From: Paenibacillus sp. HGH0039
Lineage (GTDB): Bacteria; Bacillota; Bacilli; Paenibacillales; NBRC-103111
Assembly (NCBI RefSeq): GCF_000411255.1
Contig: NZ_KE150412.1
Coordinates: 1,632,892-1,696,891 of the forward strand
Length of the DNA stretch: 64,000 bases
Reading direction: 5' to 3'
The notes beneath the pieces were generated by a model. It ran no database searches and had not been told where the DNA came from. It saw nothing but the letters and a program-made list of their open reading frames with translations. Position numbers and translations under genes: made by a program. Below are positions 33,673 to 43,096 of the stretch, piece after piece. How positions within the stretch are numbered: the stretch's first letter is position 1; each line of letters opens with the position of its first letter.

Positions 33673-35671
33673 CCCGTTTACTTCCCTGCTGTCGGCTTTC
33701 GGAATCCTCACCCTGATCACCGCATCGGCTTTTATCGCGCAAAACGCTTACGATCTGAAAATTTTGCTGCCTATCGCCGTCATGGTCATCGTCTTTGAAA
33801 TGATGCCCCTTAAAATGCCTAACGGCACTTACTTCAGCGGGGTCACGATCGGTTTTATCCTTTCACTTTTTGAAATGGGATTTTTTGCAAGCACTTTCTT
33901 TCTTGTCCTGAACACGCTCACGTTTTTTACGCTGCATTCCAAGCCTTTCTATAAAATCAGATGGTTCCGCTTCTTCTCTACGCTCGGCATGTACGGCATC
34001 AGTATGCTGGCTGCCTGGGGTACGGGCGCTCTGACCGCTCAGGCCCCTCTGTACGTCAAAATCGTATGCGTATTTCTCGCGTTCGAGGGAGTGAACCTCC
34101 TGCTGAGGATGGGCATCGTGCGTTCGGTCACAGGTACGCCCGTTTCCGCAGGCAAAGCCATTTACGAGGCGCGCAGTCTTCAAATCGGCATCCTGATCGC
34201 CTCGGTCGTGCTTTATAAGATGCTGAAGCAGCCCAGCTACGAGCTTTTCATTTCGGAAATCGTATTCACGATCATTGCGATCAAGATTATTCATTATTTT
34301 GTTTCCGGGTATTTGAAGCAGATCGATATCATCGAAGAAAGCAACAAGCGCTACAAAAAGATGGCTTATTACGACTCGGTCACCGGTCTGCCCAACCGGG
34401 CTCATTTTAACGAACGCTTGACTCAGGACATTGCCGTGGCACGGGAAACGAAAGGAAAAGTCGGACTGCTTTTTCTCGATCTCGACCAGTTCAAAAATAT
34501 TAACGACACCATGGGACACATCAGCGGGGACGCCCTGCTCGTTCAAGTGGCCGGACGGCTGCAAAGCTGTCTGGGGCAAGACCATACGGTATCCAGGCTG
34601 GGGGGCGATGAATTTACGATTATCGTGCGGGACATTGCGGGGGCGCAGGATTGCGTTCTGGTCGCCGAAACGGTCCTGTCCGCCCTGAAAACGGGCTTTT
34701 TCCTACAGGGGAAAGACATCTATATTACGCCGAGCATCGGCATCAGCCTGTATCCGGACAACGGATACGATTCGGAAACGATCGTGAAAAACGCGGACAC
34801 CGCCATGTACAGGGCCAAGGAACTCGGCGGCAACTTATACTCCATGTTCACTTCCGACCTGGAAGAGACGATCGAAAAGAAACTGATTTTGCAGAGAAAT
34901 CTACATAAGGCGCTGGAACGCGGCGAATTCCATCTTGTCTATCAGCCTCAGCTCCAACTGGATACGGGCCAAATTCAAGGCACGGAGGCTCTCGTCCGCT
35001 GGAACAACCCGGAGCTCGGCCTCGTATCTCCCGAAGATTTTATCCCGCTTGCGGAAGAAAGCCGGCAAATTCTTTCGATTGGCGAATGGGTGCTGAGGAC
35101 AGCCTGCGAGCAAAACAAAGCCTGGCAGAACGAAGGCTTCCCGCCCGTCAGAATGGCGGTCAACTTATCTTCCATCCAGTTTGAACACGACGAGCTGATC
35201 CCCACGATCCGGCGCATATTGGACGAAACCGGACTGGAAGCCCGGTGGCTGGAGCTGGAAATCACGGAGAGTCTTCTGCTCCGCAACAAAATCAAAACGA
35301 TGCGTACGCTCAGGCAGCTCAAGGAACTTGGCGTTCACATCGCCATGGACGATTTCGGCGTCGGCTATTCCTCTCTCAGCTACTTGAACTATTATCCGTT
35401 CGACCGGCTTAAAATCGACAAGTCCTTTATCCATCATATGAACGACCGCACGGGAGATGAATGGATCGTCCGCACGGTCATCCAACTGGCCCACGGCCTC
35501 CATATGACGGTCGTTGCGGAGGGCGTCGAGACGGAAGATCAGCTCGCTTATTTGAAAGAACGGGGCTGCGATTGCATTCAGGGCTTCCTGATCAGCAAGC
35601 CTCTATCCCCCTCCCGGCTGCAGGAAAAGCTTTGGGGCGGCAGCGGAACGCCGGAAACCCGGCCGGATTAA
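33659..35671 (+). CDS. Membrane GGDEF-EAL protein (c-di-GMP cyclase/phosphodiesterase)
   Basis: The 670-residue protein has about seven N-terminal membrane spans (residues 1-225, MASE-like sensor), then GGDEF (about 235-395) and EAL (about 405-660) domains. The cyclase motif RLGGDEF is intact and the phosphodiesterase signature is also complete: [39 protein letters not shown] and LKIDKSF. No RxxD inhibitory site precedes GGDEF at the usual distance. It can in principle make and break c-di-GMP. It is coupled to the DUF5317 gene. Confidence 0.95.
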   Translation: MKDHNPFTSLLSAFGILTLITASAFIAQNAYDLKILLPIAVMVIVFEMMPLKMPNGTYFSGVTIGFILSLFEMGFFASTFFLVLNTLTFFTLHSKPFYKIRWFRFFSTLGMYGISMLAAWGTGALTAQAPLYVKIVCVFLAFEGVNLLLRMGIVRSVTGTPVSAGKAIYEARSLQIGILIASVVLYKMLKQPSYELFISEIVFTIIAIKIIHYFVSGYLKQIDIIEESNKRYKKMAYYDSVTGLPNRAHFNERLTQDIAVARETKGKVGLLFLDLDQFKNINDTMGHISGDALLVQVAGRLQSCLGQDHTVSRLGGDEFTIIVRDIAGAQDCVLVAETVLSALKTGFFLQGKDIYITPSIGISLYPDNGYDSETIVKNADTAMYRAKELGGNLYSMFTSDLEETIEKKLILQRNLHKALERGEFHLVYQPQLQLDTGQIQGTEALVRWNNPELGLVSPEDFIPLAEESRQILSIGEWVLRTACEQNKAWQNEGFPPVRMAVNLSSIQFEHDELIPTIRRILDETGLEARWLELEITESLLLRNKIKTMRTLRQLKELGVHIAMDDFGVGYSSLSYLNYYPFDRLKIDKSFIHHMNDRTGDEWIVRTVIQLAHGLHMTVVAEGVETEDQLAYLKERGCDCIQGFLISKPLSPSRLQEKLWGGSGTPETRPD

Positions 35672-35676
35672 TACGG

Positions 35677-35704
35677 AAGACCCGCAGACAACTGCGGGTC
35701 TTTT
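35677..35704 (+). terminator. Terminator after the GGDEF-EAL gene
   Basis: AAGACCCGCAG and CTGCGGGTCTT pair around ACAA, followed by T residues, six bases after the stop codon. Confidence 0.92.
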
Positions 35705-35846
35705 CAGCGTTCGGGCGCGGCCGGGGCGCCGCCGGGCAACATGCGCAGGCTGGGACTGTCTGGACAGCATGGGCGGTCATCCGAGAAAGCGAGCTTCGCA
35801 CAAGATGCCCTCTCTCCTTTGCGCGTCAAGGTGTACGGATGGAACT

Positions 35847-35875
35847 TTGACCTTGGAACGTAAATTTGTTACAGT
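35847..35875 (+). promoter_or_regulatory. SigA promoter of the flavin monooxygenase gene
   Basis: TTGACC (35847-35852) and TACAGT (35870-35875) are 17 bases apart. The -10 lies inside the first of three TTACAGTTA repeats. Confidence 0.7.
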
Positions 35876-35909
35876 TAAGATTACAGTTAAACCGTTTTTG
35901 TTACAGTTA
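35869..35909 (+). promoter_or_regulatory. Three direct TTACAGTTA repeats (candidate operator)
   Basis: Identical 9-mers start at 35869, 35881 and 35901. The first covers the -10, the others lie over the start site and early leader. Starts are 12 and 20 bases apart. A repressor binding cooperatively here would block the promoter; the regulator is unknown. Confidence 0.65.
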
Positions 35910-35927
35910 TCCACAAGAGGTGAGCTT

Positions 35928-36941
35928 ATGTTGAAATTGGGGATTCTGGATCAATCGCAAATAGCCGAAGGCCGTACGGCCTCCGACGCACTTAAAGAAA
36001 CGACCCGGCTGGCGCAGGAAGCGGACCGTCTCGGCTTCACCCGCTACTGGGTTTCGGAGCATCACGCTTCGAAATCGCTGGCCCACTCGAGCCCCGAGGT
36101 GCTCCTGGCCCATCTAGCGGCGGCGACTTCCCGCATCCGTGTGGGCTCCGGCGGCATTATGCTGCCGCATTACAGCGCCTACAAGGTCGCGGAGAACTTC
36201 CGCCTGCTGGAGGCGCTCCACCCGGGGCGGATCGACCTCGGGCTCGGCCGCGCGCCGGGCGGTATGCCGCTGGCGACCCGCGCCCTGCAGGCGGACAAAT
36301 ACGTCAGCATCGACCGCTATCCGGATCAGGTAGCCGATATCGCCGGCTACCTTCACGAAGCGATGCCTCCGGAGCACCCCTTCGCCGCGCTGCAGGCTTC
36401 GCCCTCCATACCGACGGCGCCGGAGGTATGGCTGCTCGGCTCCAGCGGCGAAAGCGCCCGCATCGCCGCCAGACAGGGCGCCGCGTTCGGCTTCGCCCAA
36501 TTCTTCTGCAGCCCCGGCGGCGAGGAAGCCATGCGCCACTACAAGGCGCATTTCCAGCCTTCCGTGCTGGGCGACAAGCCGCGTACGCTGGCAGCCGTTC
36601 TCGCCGTCTGCGCGGATACGGAGGAAGAAGCGAACAAGCTCGCGTCAAGCACGGACTTGTACTTCCTGCGCCTGGAACGCGGCCTGGAGCTCGGGTTCTT
36701 CCCGTCCGTGGATACGGCGCTGAATTATCCGTACACGGAGTATGATCTCGCACGCATCAAAGAGCGCCGGGAACGGCGCATTGTCGGCAACCCCGAGCAA
36801 GTCAAAAGCCGGCTTCATGAAGTTGCGGAAGCTTACAGCGCGGATGAGCTCCTGATCGTATCGCCCATCCACAATTTCGGCGCCCGCCTCCGCTCTTACC
36901 GCCTGATCGCCGACGCCTTCGGCATGAAGGGCGAGGAGTAA
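35928..36941 (+). CDS. LLM-class flavin-dependent oxidoreductase (bacterial luciferase-like)
   Basis: The 337-residue protein belongs to the luciferase-like monooxygenases that use reduced FMN and oxygen. Conserved parts are YWVSEHHASKSLAHSSPEVL, GSGGIMLPHYSAYKVAENF, RIDLGLGRAPGG and WLLGSSGESARIAA. The MsnO8-like subgroup fits. The start is ATG 35928 after AAGAGGTGAG. The gene is single and has an unusual repeat-bearing promoter, suggesting induction by a compound it degrades. Confidence 0.9.
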   Translation: MLKLGILDQSQIAEGRTASDALKETTRLAQEADRLGFTRYWVSEHHASKSLAHSSPEVLLAHLAAATSRIRVGSGGIMLPHYSAYKVAENFRLLEALHPGRIDLGLGRAPGGMPLATRALQADKYVSIDRYPDQVADIAGYLHEAMPPEHPFAALQASPSIPTAPEVWLLGSSGESARIAARQGAAFGFAQFFCSPGGEEAMRHYKAHFQPSVLGDKPRTLAAVLAVCADTEEEANKLASSTDLYFLRLERGLELGFFPSVDTALNYPYTEYDLARIKERRERRIVGNPEQVKSRLHEVAEAYSADELLIVSPIHNFGARLRSYRLIADAFGMKGEE

Positions 36942-37140
36942 AACAAGGCCGAGCATGCGCCCGAAGCAGTCCGGCTTCTCTCCGCACGGCGAGCACGCTG
37001 CGGGCCAAGCCCGCTTGACCGGAACCGGCTTCGGCTTCGTCCGGGACGCCGTCCGGCTCGCACCTTCCGAAAGGCGTTTCCCACGGCAAAATCGGCTAAC
37101 CGCTCAAACCATTTTCACACCGCAGCCGCACCTTCATAGA

Positions 37141-37180
37141 AAAGCCCGGAGCTTGGGGATTTCCCCAGACTCCGGGCTTT
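37141..37180. terminator. Bidirectional terminator before the SLH gene end
   Basis: AAAGCCCGGAG-TGGGG and CCCCA-CTCCGGGCTTT form a long stem with a 2-base internal mismatch and a short loop, flanked by A and T runs. It ends both the monooxygenase and the converging SLH gene. The 190 bases between the monooxygenase and this site contain no ORF I can support. Confidence 0.9.
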
Positions 37181-37194
37181 TTTTGCCGTGATTC

Positions 37195-38400
37195 TTACTT
37201 GATGATAATGGTCTCAACGACTTTATCTTTGCCTTTCAGCTCGACCGCAGTCGGCTTGACCAACCGGCTTACATCGCCTTGAATCGCAACGTCGGAGGCA
37301 ACCTTGTACGTTGCTTTGTCCGTATTTCCGTAGACTTGGTTCGTTACGGTAACCGTAGCGATACGGCCTTCCTTGTTCAGCGTCATCGAATCGAAAAAGC
37401 CGCTGACCTGAAGCGTGCGGTCTTCAACCGCTTTTTTCGTTACTTCGATAAAAACAACCGTGTTGTTGTACGAGCGCAGTCTGACGACATCCCCGTTTTG
37501 AAGCTGGGACGCGCTTACTTTGGCGCCGTTGCGGTAAACGAACACTTCGGGATGCAGCGCATACGTTTTCAGGGTGCCGTTCTGATCGAGCACCAGCGTA
37601 TTCCCGCTCACGGTTCCCGTCACTTTGCCGACGGCCGTGGTTTGGTCCTGTCCCGGCATCTGGCTGTCCGTGCGATCCAGCAGCGCGGCGAGCTGAGCGC
37701 GGGTTACCGGCATATTCGGACGGAACGTGTTGTCTTCGAAACCGTCGATCAGCCCTTTCTCGATAGCGACGGCCACATAACCGACGGAACCGGCCGGAAT
37801 CTGCTTCGCATCCTTGAACGAAAGCTGCGTGTTGACTTTCGCTTTAGCCTCGGCATCCAGCTTCATCGCTTTCACGAGGAGAACCGTCGCCCACAGGCGG
37901 TCGGCAGGCTTGGACGGCTGAACCATGTCCTCGCTTTCGCCGAACAGGTCGTTCTCAAGCGCTACGGCCACGTAACCTACCGCCCAGTCGGGAATTTTGT
38001 TCGCATCCTTGAAGTTCAGCTTCGTCTGCTTCTCTTCGTTCGATTCCGCTTTATCGCGAAGGCCCATCAGCCGGACGGCAGCCGTAATGGCTTCAATACG
38101 GGTAACCGTATTCCGCGGTTTGAACGAACCGTCTTCATAGCCTTCAAAAACACGCTTCGAAGAAAGGCTTGCAATATTTTTCAGCGCCCACTCCACGTCC
38201 GAACCCTTCAAATCGTCGAACGTAATCCGGAAATCGAAAGAGCCGTGTACGCCGCCGTTTTTGCCCTCTTTCCAGTCTTTATCCTTATCATGGTCCTTAT
38301 CCTTGCCGTTTCCGTTAGCGAACGCGGCAGTGCCTCCGCCCATTGCCATAGCGAGTACGACCGTGGATAGAACGGTTTTTTTCATGTTAAGTTTTTTCAT
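37195..38400 (-). CDS. S-layer homology domain protein
   Basis: The 401-residue protein is exported: a signal peptide ends near AFA-NG. A charged Asp/Lys stretch (KDKDHDKDKDWKEGKNGG) follows. Three SLH domains cover residues about 60-250; the first has VFEGYEDGSFKPRNTVTRIE, the third LIDGFEDNTFRPNMPVTRAQ, while the second is degenerate. The last 150 residues are a beta-rich domain of unknown role. SLH domains bind pyruvylated secondary cell-wall polymer. The start follows an AAGGAGAG site. Confidence 0.93.
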   Translation of the reverse strand: MKKLNMKKTVLSTVVLAMAMGGGTAAFANGNGKDKDHDKDKDWKEGKNGGVHGSFDFRITFDDLKGSDVEWALKNIASLSSKRVFEGYEDGSFKPRNTVTRIEAITAAVRLMGLRDKAESNEEKQTKLNFKDANKIPDWAVGYVAVALENDLFGESEDMVQPSKPADRLWATVLLVKAMKLDAEAKAKVNTQLSFKDAKQIPAGSVGYVAVAIEKGLIDGFEDNTFRPNMPVTRAQLAALLDRTDSQMPGQDQTTAVGKVTGTVSGNTLVLDQNGTLKTYALHPEVFVYRNGAKVSASQLQNGDVVRLRSYNNTVVFIEVTKKAVEDRTLQVSGFFDSMTLNKEGRIATVTVTNQVYGNTDKATYKVASDVAIQGDVSRLVKPTAVELKGKDKVVETIIIK

Positions 38401-38561
38401 CGGAAAACTCTCCTTTATGCGTGTAGGAATCAGCCCCGGCCCGGGCTGGATGAACCGGCAACTCTTCGCGAAGCATGACGGTTTACACTATAGCAATTCT
38501 TGGAGCCGCGGCGTTTTAGGGGGGTCCGTTCCAAGTGCAACCGGTAAAAAGATGAAAAAAA

Positions 38562-38586
38562 GTCCCACTCTACCGGAGAGTGAGAC
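38562..38586 (-). terminator. Terminator overlapping the end of the YpmS-like gene
   Basis: On the minus strand GTCTCACTCT and AGAGTGGGAC pair around a 5-base loop and are followed by seven T. The left arm is still inside the coding sequence; the stop codon TAG is at 38570-38572. Confidence 0.85.
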
Positions 38587-39118
38587 CAATCACGACGAAA
38601 TCAGGGTCAAAACGGACATCCTTGATATGCACGATGGAAGGCAGATACGAATCCAGCGAAATCGAAACCGGCGCGAGGGATACCAATCCCGGCGGCACTT
38701 CGAAGTTCCGGATATGCGTGCCCGTATGCGTTACGGTCAGTTCTTTGCCTGTCCAGGCCAGTTTAAACGTCATCTGCGCCCCGACAGGCACCGTATTTTT
38801 CCATAGCAGATTCACATCCGCGGTCAGATCCTCGCCGCTTCGTGTAAAGTCGGCTCCGGTTATCGTTACATCGGGTGATACCCGCGCGTGTTTGGCGATC
38901 GCCTTTTTGCCGAGCTGATTGAGTTCTTCATTGGACAGCCGGACTTCGGGCTTCTTGCTCCTGATGATATCCACCAGCTGGCTTTCCAACGAAAGTTCCG
39001 TATAAGCCAGATCAAGCTTCTGCTGAGGTTTGATATACGTTAAGAGTCCCCAGGCCGCCAGCCCCGCCGCAACGGCCAGAACGAGCAGGACCACGATTAT
39101 ACGCCGGATGATTTTCAT
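38570..39118 (-). CDS. Membrane-anchored YpmS/DUF2140-like protein
   Basis: The 182-residue protein has one N-terminal membrane span (IVVLLVLAVAAGLAAWGLLT) and an extracytoplasmic part with a KPEVRLSNEELNQLGKKAIA helix followed by beta strands, ending FDPDFVVIGLTLR. The arrangement resembles the YpmS group, which is of unknown function. It is monocistronic. Confidence 0.65.
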   Translation of the reverse strand: MKIIRRIIVVLLVLAVAAGLAAWGLLTYIKPQQKLDLAYTELSLESQLVDIIRSKKPEVRLSNEELNQLGKKAIAKHARVSPDVTITGADFTRSGEDLTADVNLLWKNTVPVGAQMTFKLAWTGKELTVTHTGTHIRNFEVPPGLVSLAPVSISLDSYLPSIVHIKDVRFDPDFVVIGLTLR

Positions 39119-39180
39119 GTTTATTCCCTCCTTGCCGTAATGACGCGTACCCTCTATTTACCCAGCGGACTCCAAATGAA

Positions 39181-39207
39181 AAAGCCGGTTCAACCCGAAC
39201 CGGCTTG
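39181..39207 (-). terminator. Terminator after the DEAD-box helicase gene
   Basis: AAGCCGGTTC and GAACCGGCTT pair around a 5-base loop; T residues follow on the minus strand. It lies 30 bases after the helicase stop. Confidence 0.88.
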
Positions 39208-39236
39208 GAGTCTTATACGCAATGCTGCAGCTCCGG

Positions 39237-40766
39237 TTATTTCCCGTCTCCGTCTCTTTTGGCTTTCAGCCATTTCGGCGCGCCTTTGTTCTTGCGGTCC
39301 TGGGCGGTCTCCTGCTTGCGGGCGGCCTTGCGCGAGACCGGCTGCTGCGCGGAGCCTCCGCGTGCAGCTCCGCCGCGGCCCTCGCCCGCACCGCTCCGGG
39401 AGGCTGCGCCCGCGCTGCCGCGTCCCGTTCGGGCCGGCGCGCCGCTGCGGCCGCTCTCTCCACGGCGATCCGTGGAGAGGCGCTCCCCGTCCGCGCCGGC
39501 AGTCCCGCCGCGGCGCGCCCCCGCTTCGCCGCCGGACGCGCGCTGGGCCGTGTCCGATACGCGGGCTGCGGCGCCCGCGCCCGCGTCATCCCGCCGCGGT
39601 GCGCCGCGGAAGCCGCTGCGCGGGCCTTGGCCGGCATCGACCACCCGGCCCTCGTACATCTCCTTCTCGTCGATGGAGATGCGCAGAGCCTTGCGGAACT
39701 TATCGATGATGAAACGCTCCTTCGGAGCGACGATCGAGATCACGGTTCCGCTGCGCCCCATCCTTCCGGTACGCCCCGCACGGTGCAGGTAGTACTCGGC
39801 GTTAAGCGGCATATCGAGGTTGATGACATGCGTCACTTCCTCGATGTCGAGCCCGCGGGCCGCGACATCGGTAGCCAGCAGCAGCTGGAACTTGCCTTCG
39901 CGGAACGATTGCATGACGTTCGCCCGCTGCTGCTTGCCCGCCTCCCCGTAGAGCGCCTCCACGGACAAACCGAGGTGCTGCAGCTTCGATACGACTTCCG
40001 ACACGTCGGCCGTCGCATTGACGAACACCATCGCCTTGGGCGGCTCGTACAGACGGATGATCCGGCGGAGCGTGTCGATTTTATTGCGGGCTTCGCAGTT
40101 AAAAGCGAGATGCTCCAGCGTGGACGCCGTACGCTGATCCGGGTTGATGCGGATCTCGGCCGGGTCATTCATCAAGTTTTCCGCCGCTTGTCCGATCTCC
40201 GCGGGAATGGTCGCCGAGAAGAACAGCGACTGGGACGAGCGCTGAAGCGCTTTGAAGATCGAATAGACTTCTTTCATGGAGCCCAGCTCCAGCACGTGAT
40301 CGACTTCGTCCACGATCAGCGTGGACACATGATGCACGTTCAGCTTACGGGCCTTGATCAGCTCGTTAATGCGGCCGGGAGTTCCTATAATCAGGTGCGG
40401 AGAACCTTTTTTGAGTTTCTCTACCTGCCGGGCCAGGGCCGCTCCTCCGATCAGAGCTTGGCACTTAATGGGACCGTCGCCGATCAGATCTTCCGCCACG
40501 CGCAAAATCTGCATGCCGAGCTCCCGTGTCGGAACGATGATAGCGGCCTGGACATGCTTCGCGTTCACATCGATCCGCTGCAGGGCCGGAAGCAGGAAAG
40601 CCAGTGTTTTGCCCGTTCCCGTTTGCGACTGCACAATAGCGTCCCGTCCCGTGAGAATGAGCGGGATCGCCTCGGCCTGAACGGCCGTCGGTCTGCCTAT
40701 CCCCCGTTCCTTCAACTTTTCCGCCCAGACGGGGGCGATTTGCAGCTGTTCAAAATTGTCGTACAT
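39237..40766 (-). CDS. DEAD-box RNA helicase with DEVD motif and Arg/Gly-rich tail
   Basis: The 509-residue protein has both RecA-like domains: SQTGTGKT, PTRELG, TPGR, VDEVDHV, FFSATIP, VFVNAT, RGLDIE and HRAGRTGRMG. Motif II is DEVD instead of the usual DEAD. A low-complexity tail of about 130 residues, rich in Arg, Gly and Ala (GRGSAGAASRSGAGEGRGG), likely binds RNA or ribosomes, as in cold-shock helicases. The start is ATG 40766 after AGAGG; the frame is open for 57 further codons upstream, which overlap the terminator of the sigma gene and look non-coding. Confidence 0.92.
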   Translation of the reverse strand: MYDNFEQLQIAPVWAEKLKERGIGRPTAVQAEAIPLILTGRDAIVQSQTGTGKTLAFLLPALQRIDVNAKHVQAAIIVPTRELGMQILRVAEDLIGDGPIKCQALIGGAALARQVEKLKKGSPHLIIGTPGRINELIKARKLNVHHVSTLIVDEVDHVLELGSMKEVYSIFKALQRSSQSLFFSATIPAEIGQAAENLMNDPAEIRINPDQRTASTLEHLAFNCEARNKIDTLRRIIRLYEPPKAMVFVNATADVSEVVSKLQHLGLSVEALYGEAGKQQRANVMQSFREGKFQLLLATDVAARGLDIEEVTHVINLDMPLNAEYYLHRAGRTGRMGRSGTVISIVAPKERFIIDKFRKALRISIDEKEMYEGRVVDAGQGPRSGFRGAPRRDDAGAGAAARVSDTAQRASGGEAGARRGGTAGADGERLSTDRRGESGRSGAPARTGRGSAGAASRSGAGEGRGGAARGGSAQQPVSRKAARKQETAQDRKNKGAPKWLKAKRDGDGK

Positions 40767-40852
40767 GAAGAACCTCTTTTCTGTATACCGTTGTTGTTTG
40801 TCTACATTATACGCGAGGAAGCTCCCGGGAACAAACCGGGGCATGCAAAAAA

Positions 40853-40887
40853 GGATGAGCTGCGGAGCCTGACCGCACTGCCCACCC
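40853..40887 (-). terminator. Terminator after the orphan ECF sigma gene
   Basis: On the minus strand GGGTGGGC-TGCGG pairs with CCGCA-GCTCATCC through a 2-base bulge around a 7-base loop, and six T follow. It lies between the sigma stop at 40919 and the helicase start at 40766. Confidence 0.75.
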
Positions 40888-40918
40888 TTAACGGCCCTAT
40901 CCGGCCTGCATGGAGCGC

Positions 40919-41500
40919 TTATCTGAGAAAATCCCATTCTTCCAGCAGCATTTGCCGGATCGCCTCCCGCGCACGGTAAAGACGCTGCCGGATGACGCCT
41001 TCCGTCACGTTCATCTCTTCCGCCATTTCCTTGTAAGACATGTTATGAACCACTTTCATGGCCAGAATCTGCCGGTAAGCGGGGCTGAGCTGGTTCACGT
41101 AATGGTTGATCGCTTCCTGCATGATCTTCAGCTCAACTTCCTTCTCCAGCGGGGTGCTGCCGGCCTCGTAAGCCGGGGCCGTTTCCCTCAGCGTCAGCGT
41201 TATCTCCGAATCCAACTCGTTGCGGTTGCGCTTATGCTTCTGCAAATAATTGAGCGTCACGTTGCGTGTCAGCTTCTTGAGCCAGCCTTCATATTTCTCC
41301 GTCTCCTTCAGTTGAGGAGCCTTGTCGATAGCACGGAGAAACGATTCCTGAATGATATCCTCGACTAAATTGTGATCCTGGAGGATGAAATAAATGGTCG
41401 GATATACCATCACATGAAATTCTTTATATATTTTTTCCTGAAGGCTTTTGTCCAGGTGGAAATAATTCGATGTAAACAAATGAATCATGTACTTCGACAT
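40919..41500 (-). CDS. ECF-type RNA polymerase sigma factor without adjacent anti-sigma gene
   Basis: The 193-residue protein has region 2 (NLVEDIIQESFLRAIDKAPQ and WLKKLTRNVTLNYLQKHKR) and region 4 (LSPAYRQILAMKVVHNMSYK and MNVTEGVIRQRLYRAREAI). It is cotranscribed with nothing: a terminator follows it and a 220-base AT-rich region with no supportable ORF precedes it. The anti-sigma factor, if any, must be elsewhere. The start follows AAGGGGGATGTCTC. Confidence 0.9.
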   Translation of the reverse strand: MSKYMIHLFTSNYFHLDKSLQEKIYKEFHVMVYPTIYFILQDHNLVEDIIQESFLRAIDKAPQLKETEKYEGWLKKLTRNVTLNYLQKHKRNRNELDSEITLTLRETAPAYEAGSTPLEKEVELKIMQEAINHYVNQLSPAYRQILAMKVVHNMSYKEMAEEMNVTEGVIRQRLYRAREAIRQMLLEEWDFLR

Positions 41501-41723
41501 GAGACATCCCCCTTATGTAAACCATTCCTAAAACTCATATTAGGCTATACCGAGGGAGTTAACAATATTAAACAGCAAAAAAATTCATTATATTTAAAGA
41601 AAAAGCTTACATTTCTATCCAAACATGCTTCTAAGTCTCATTTTGGATAAAATCAGGCGGGATAACGTCATTTTGCTCGCCAAAAAAGGAGATTTTTTTC
41701 TATTTCAATTTAGTAATATCAAG

Positions 41724-42641
41724 CTATTTTCCTTCTTTTTTACTTTTCTTCCCTTCTATTTCATTTCTTTTTTGCTCCATCCAGCGGAAAACTTCGTCCA
41801 GCGCCACTTCGTCCATTTCCTTCGGAAAACGGTGTTCCAGCCCTTCGTAAATGAGCATGGTGTGATCTTTGCCCGCATGTTCAAGCGCTGCGGCCAGCTT
41901 GTAAGCATGCGAAATTTTAACCTGCGGATCGGCGGTTCCGTGCACGATCAGCACGGGAGACTCGATAAGGTCGGCCCATCTGGCCGGAGACCTGCGGATA
42001 TATTCATCCGCCTGCTTGAGGGGATGGCCGACGACCCGTTTGAGCATACGCCGCAAGTCGACCCGCTCTTCATACGTATCGTGAAGGTCGCTGACGCCGC
42101 CCCATACGACGACGGGGCCGACTTCCTCGCAGTCTCTGGCGGCCAGCAGCGCCATCAGCGCGCCGCGGGAGAAGCCGATCAGCGAGACCGGTACGGAGGC
42201 GACCTCGGGCAGATCCCTCAGCATCAGCAGCCCGTGATACACATCGTACCGGTCCTCTCCGGCAAAGTCCTCGCGTCCTTCTCCTCCTTCGTTGCCGCGG
42301 TAGAAGGGCGCGAAAACGACATACCCCCGCCGTGCCATCGAAACGATCCGGCGGATCCGCACCATTCCGACGCCCCGGATGCCTCCCCGGCAGTAGACGA
42401 CCGCCGGCAGCGGTTCCGCGTGATCCGGCACGGCGAGATAGCCTTTGACGCGAAGTCCCTGGGCCGCGTACGTCACGACGTACAGCGAGACGTTTCTCGC
42501 GTGCCGGGACAGCAGCTCCCGCTCTAGGAGCTGGCCGTCTTTAAGGCTTCCCGTTTCGTTACCGGCCGCGCGTACGGCAGGCGACAAGGTGACCGGCGAG
42601 AGGGTGCTGATTTTTTTCCCCGATTGAATGGATTCCGACAT
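41724..42641 (-). CDS. Alpha/beta hydrolase of the prolyl-oligopeptidase (S9) type
   Basis: The 305-residue cytoplasmic protein has the S9-like catalytic domain: VVYCRGGIRGVG near the oxyanion hole, nucleophile motif GFSRGALMA, an Asp in VHGTADPQV and the His in LEHRFPKE. The short N-terminus lacks a beta propeller, so it may act on small esters or acyl-peptides. It is single, with AAGGAGG upstream of its ATG. Confidence 0.85.
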   Translation of the reverse strand: MSESIQSGKKISTLSPVTLSPAVRAAGNETGSLKDGQLLERELLSRHARNVSLYVVTYAAQGLRVKGYLAVPDHAEPLPAVVYCRGGIRGVGMVRIRRIVSMARRGYVVFAPFYRGNEGGEGREDFAGEDRYDVYHGLLMLRDLPEVASVPVSLIGFSRGALMALLAARDCEEVGPVVVWGGVSDLHDTYEERVDLRRMLKRVVGHPLKQADEYIRRSPARWADLIESPVLIVHGTADPQVKISHAYKLAAALEHAGKDHTMLIYEGLEHRFPKEMDEVALDEVFRWMEQKRNEIEGKKSKKEGK

Positions 42642-42781
42642 GCTTGTTCAGCCTCCTTGTATGTATATATCCTGAGTGTAGTTGCGGACCGACCCGGGAC
42701 CCGTGGTGAAGGAAACTTTACAGTCCCCATGGCTTCCGATAGACTGGGAGTATCTTATTTTCATACGGAAGGAATGATCTT

Positions 42782-43039
42782 ATGAGTCAAGAATTCGAAA
42801 ACGAGTTTAACGCCCTCGTATCCAAAGCGGCCGAGCTGTTGACCGGGGACGGTTCCTCCGAAATGACCGAGAAAATAAAAATATGGGCCGTCTATCAACA
42901 CTTACATAAAGCGATGCCCGCTCTAACGAATCACTGGAACGGCTCGCACCCCGACGCCAAAACGCAAGTCCGGGCCATTTTCGAAGAAATCCGCGATCTC
43001 AACGAGCAGCAGAAGGCAAGCCGAGCCAAACCTGAATAA
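42782..43039 (+). CDS. Small acidic protein, DUF2573/YusU-like
   Basis: The 85-residue protein is mostly helical: EFENEFNALVSKAAELLTGD, then MTEKIKIWAVYQHLHKAMPA and a charged tail. Size and the KIKIWAVYQHLHKAMP stretch resemble YusU-type DUF2573 proteins of bacilli. Function unknown. It reads in the same direction as the UPF0180 gene 57 bases further on. Confidence 0.65.
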   Translation: MSQEFENEFNALVSKAAELLTGDGSSEMTEKIKIWAVYQHLHKAMPALTNHWNGSHPDAKTQVRAIFEEIRDLNEQQKASRAKPE

Positions 43040-43096
43040 GAATTCGTCCACGCAGCCACAATAAGCCTGAGATCCCTTATAAAGGAGCGAAGGCAT

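Noticed and set aside
39205-40979. Plus-strand frames of up to 585 codons across the helicase gene
   Set aside because: They are shadows of the GC-rich helicase tail and core; all helicase motifs are on the minus strand.
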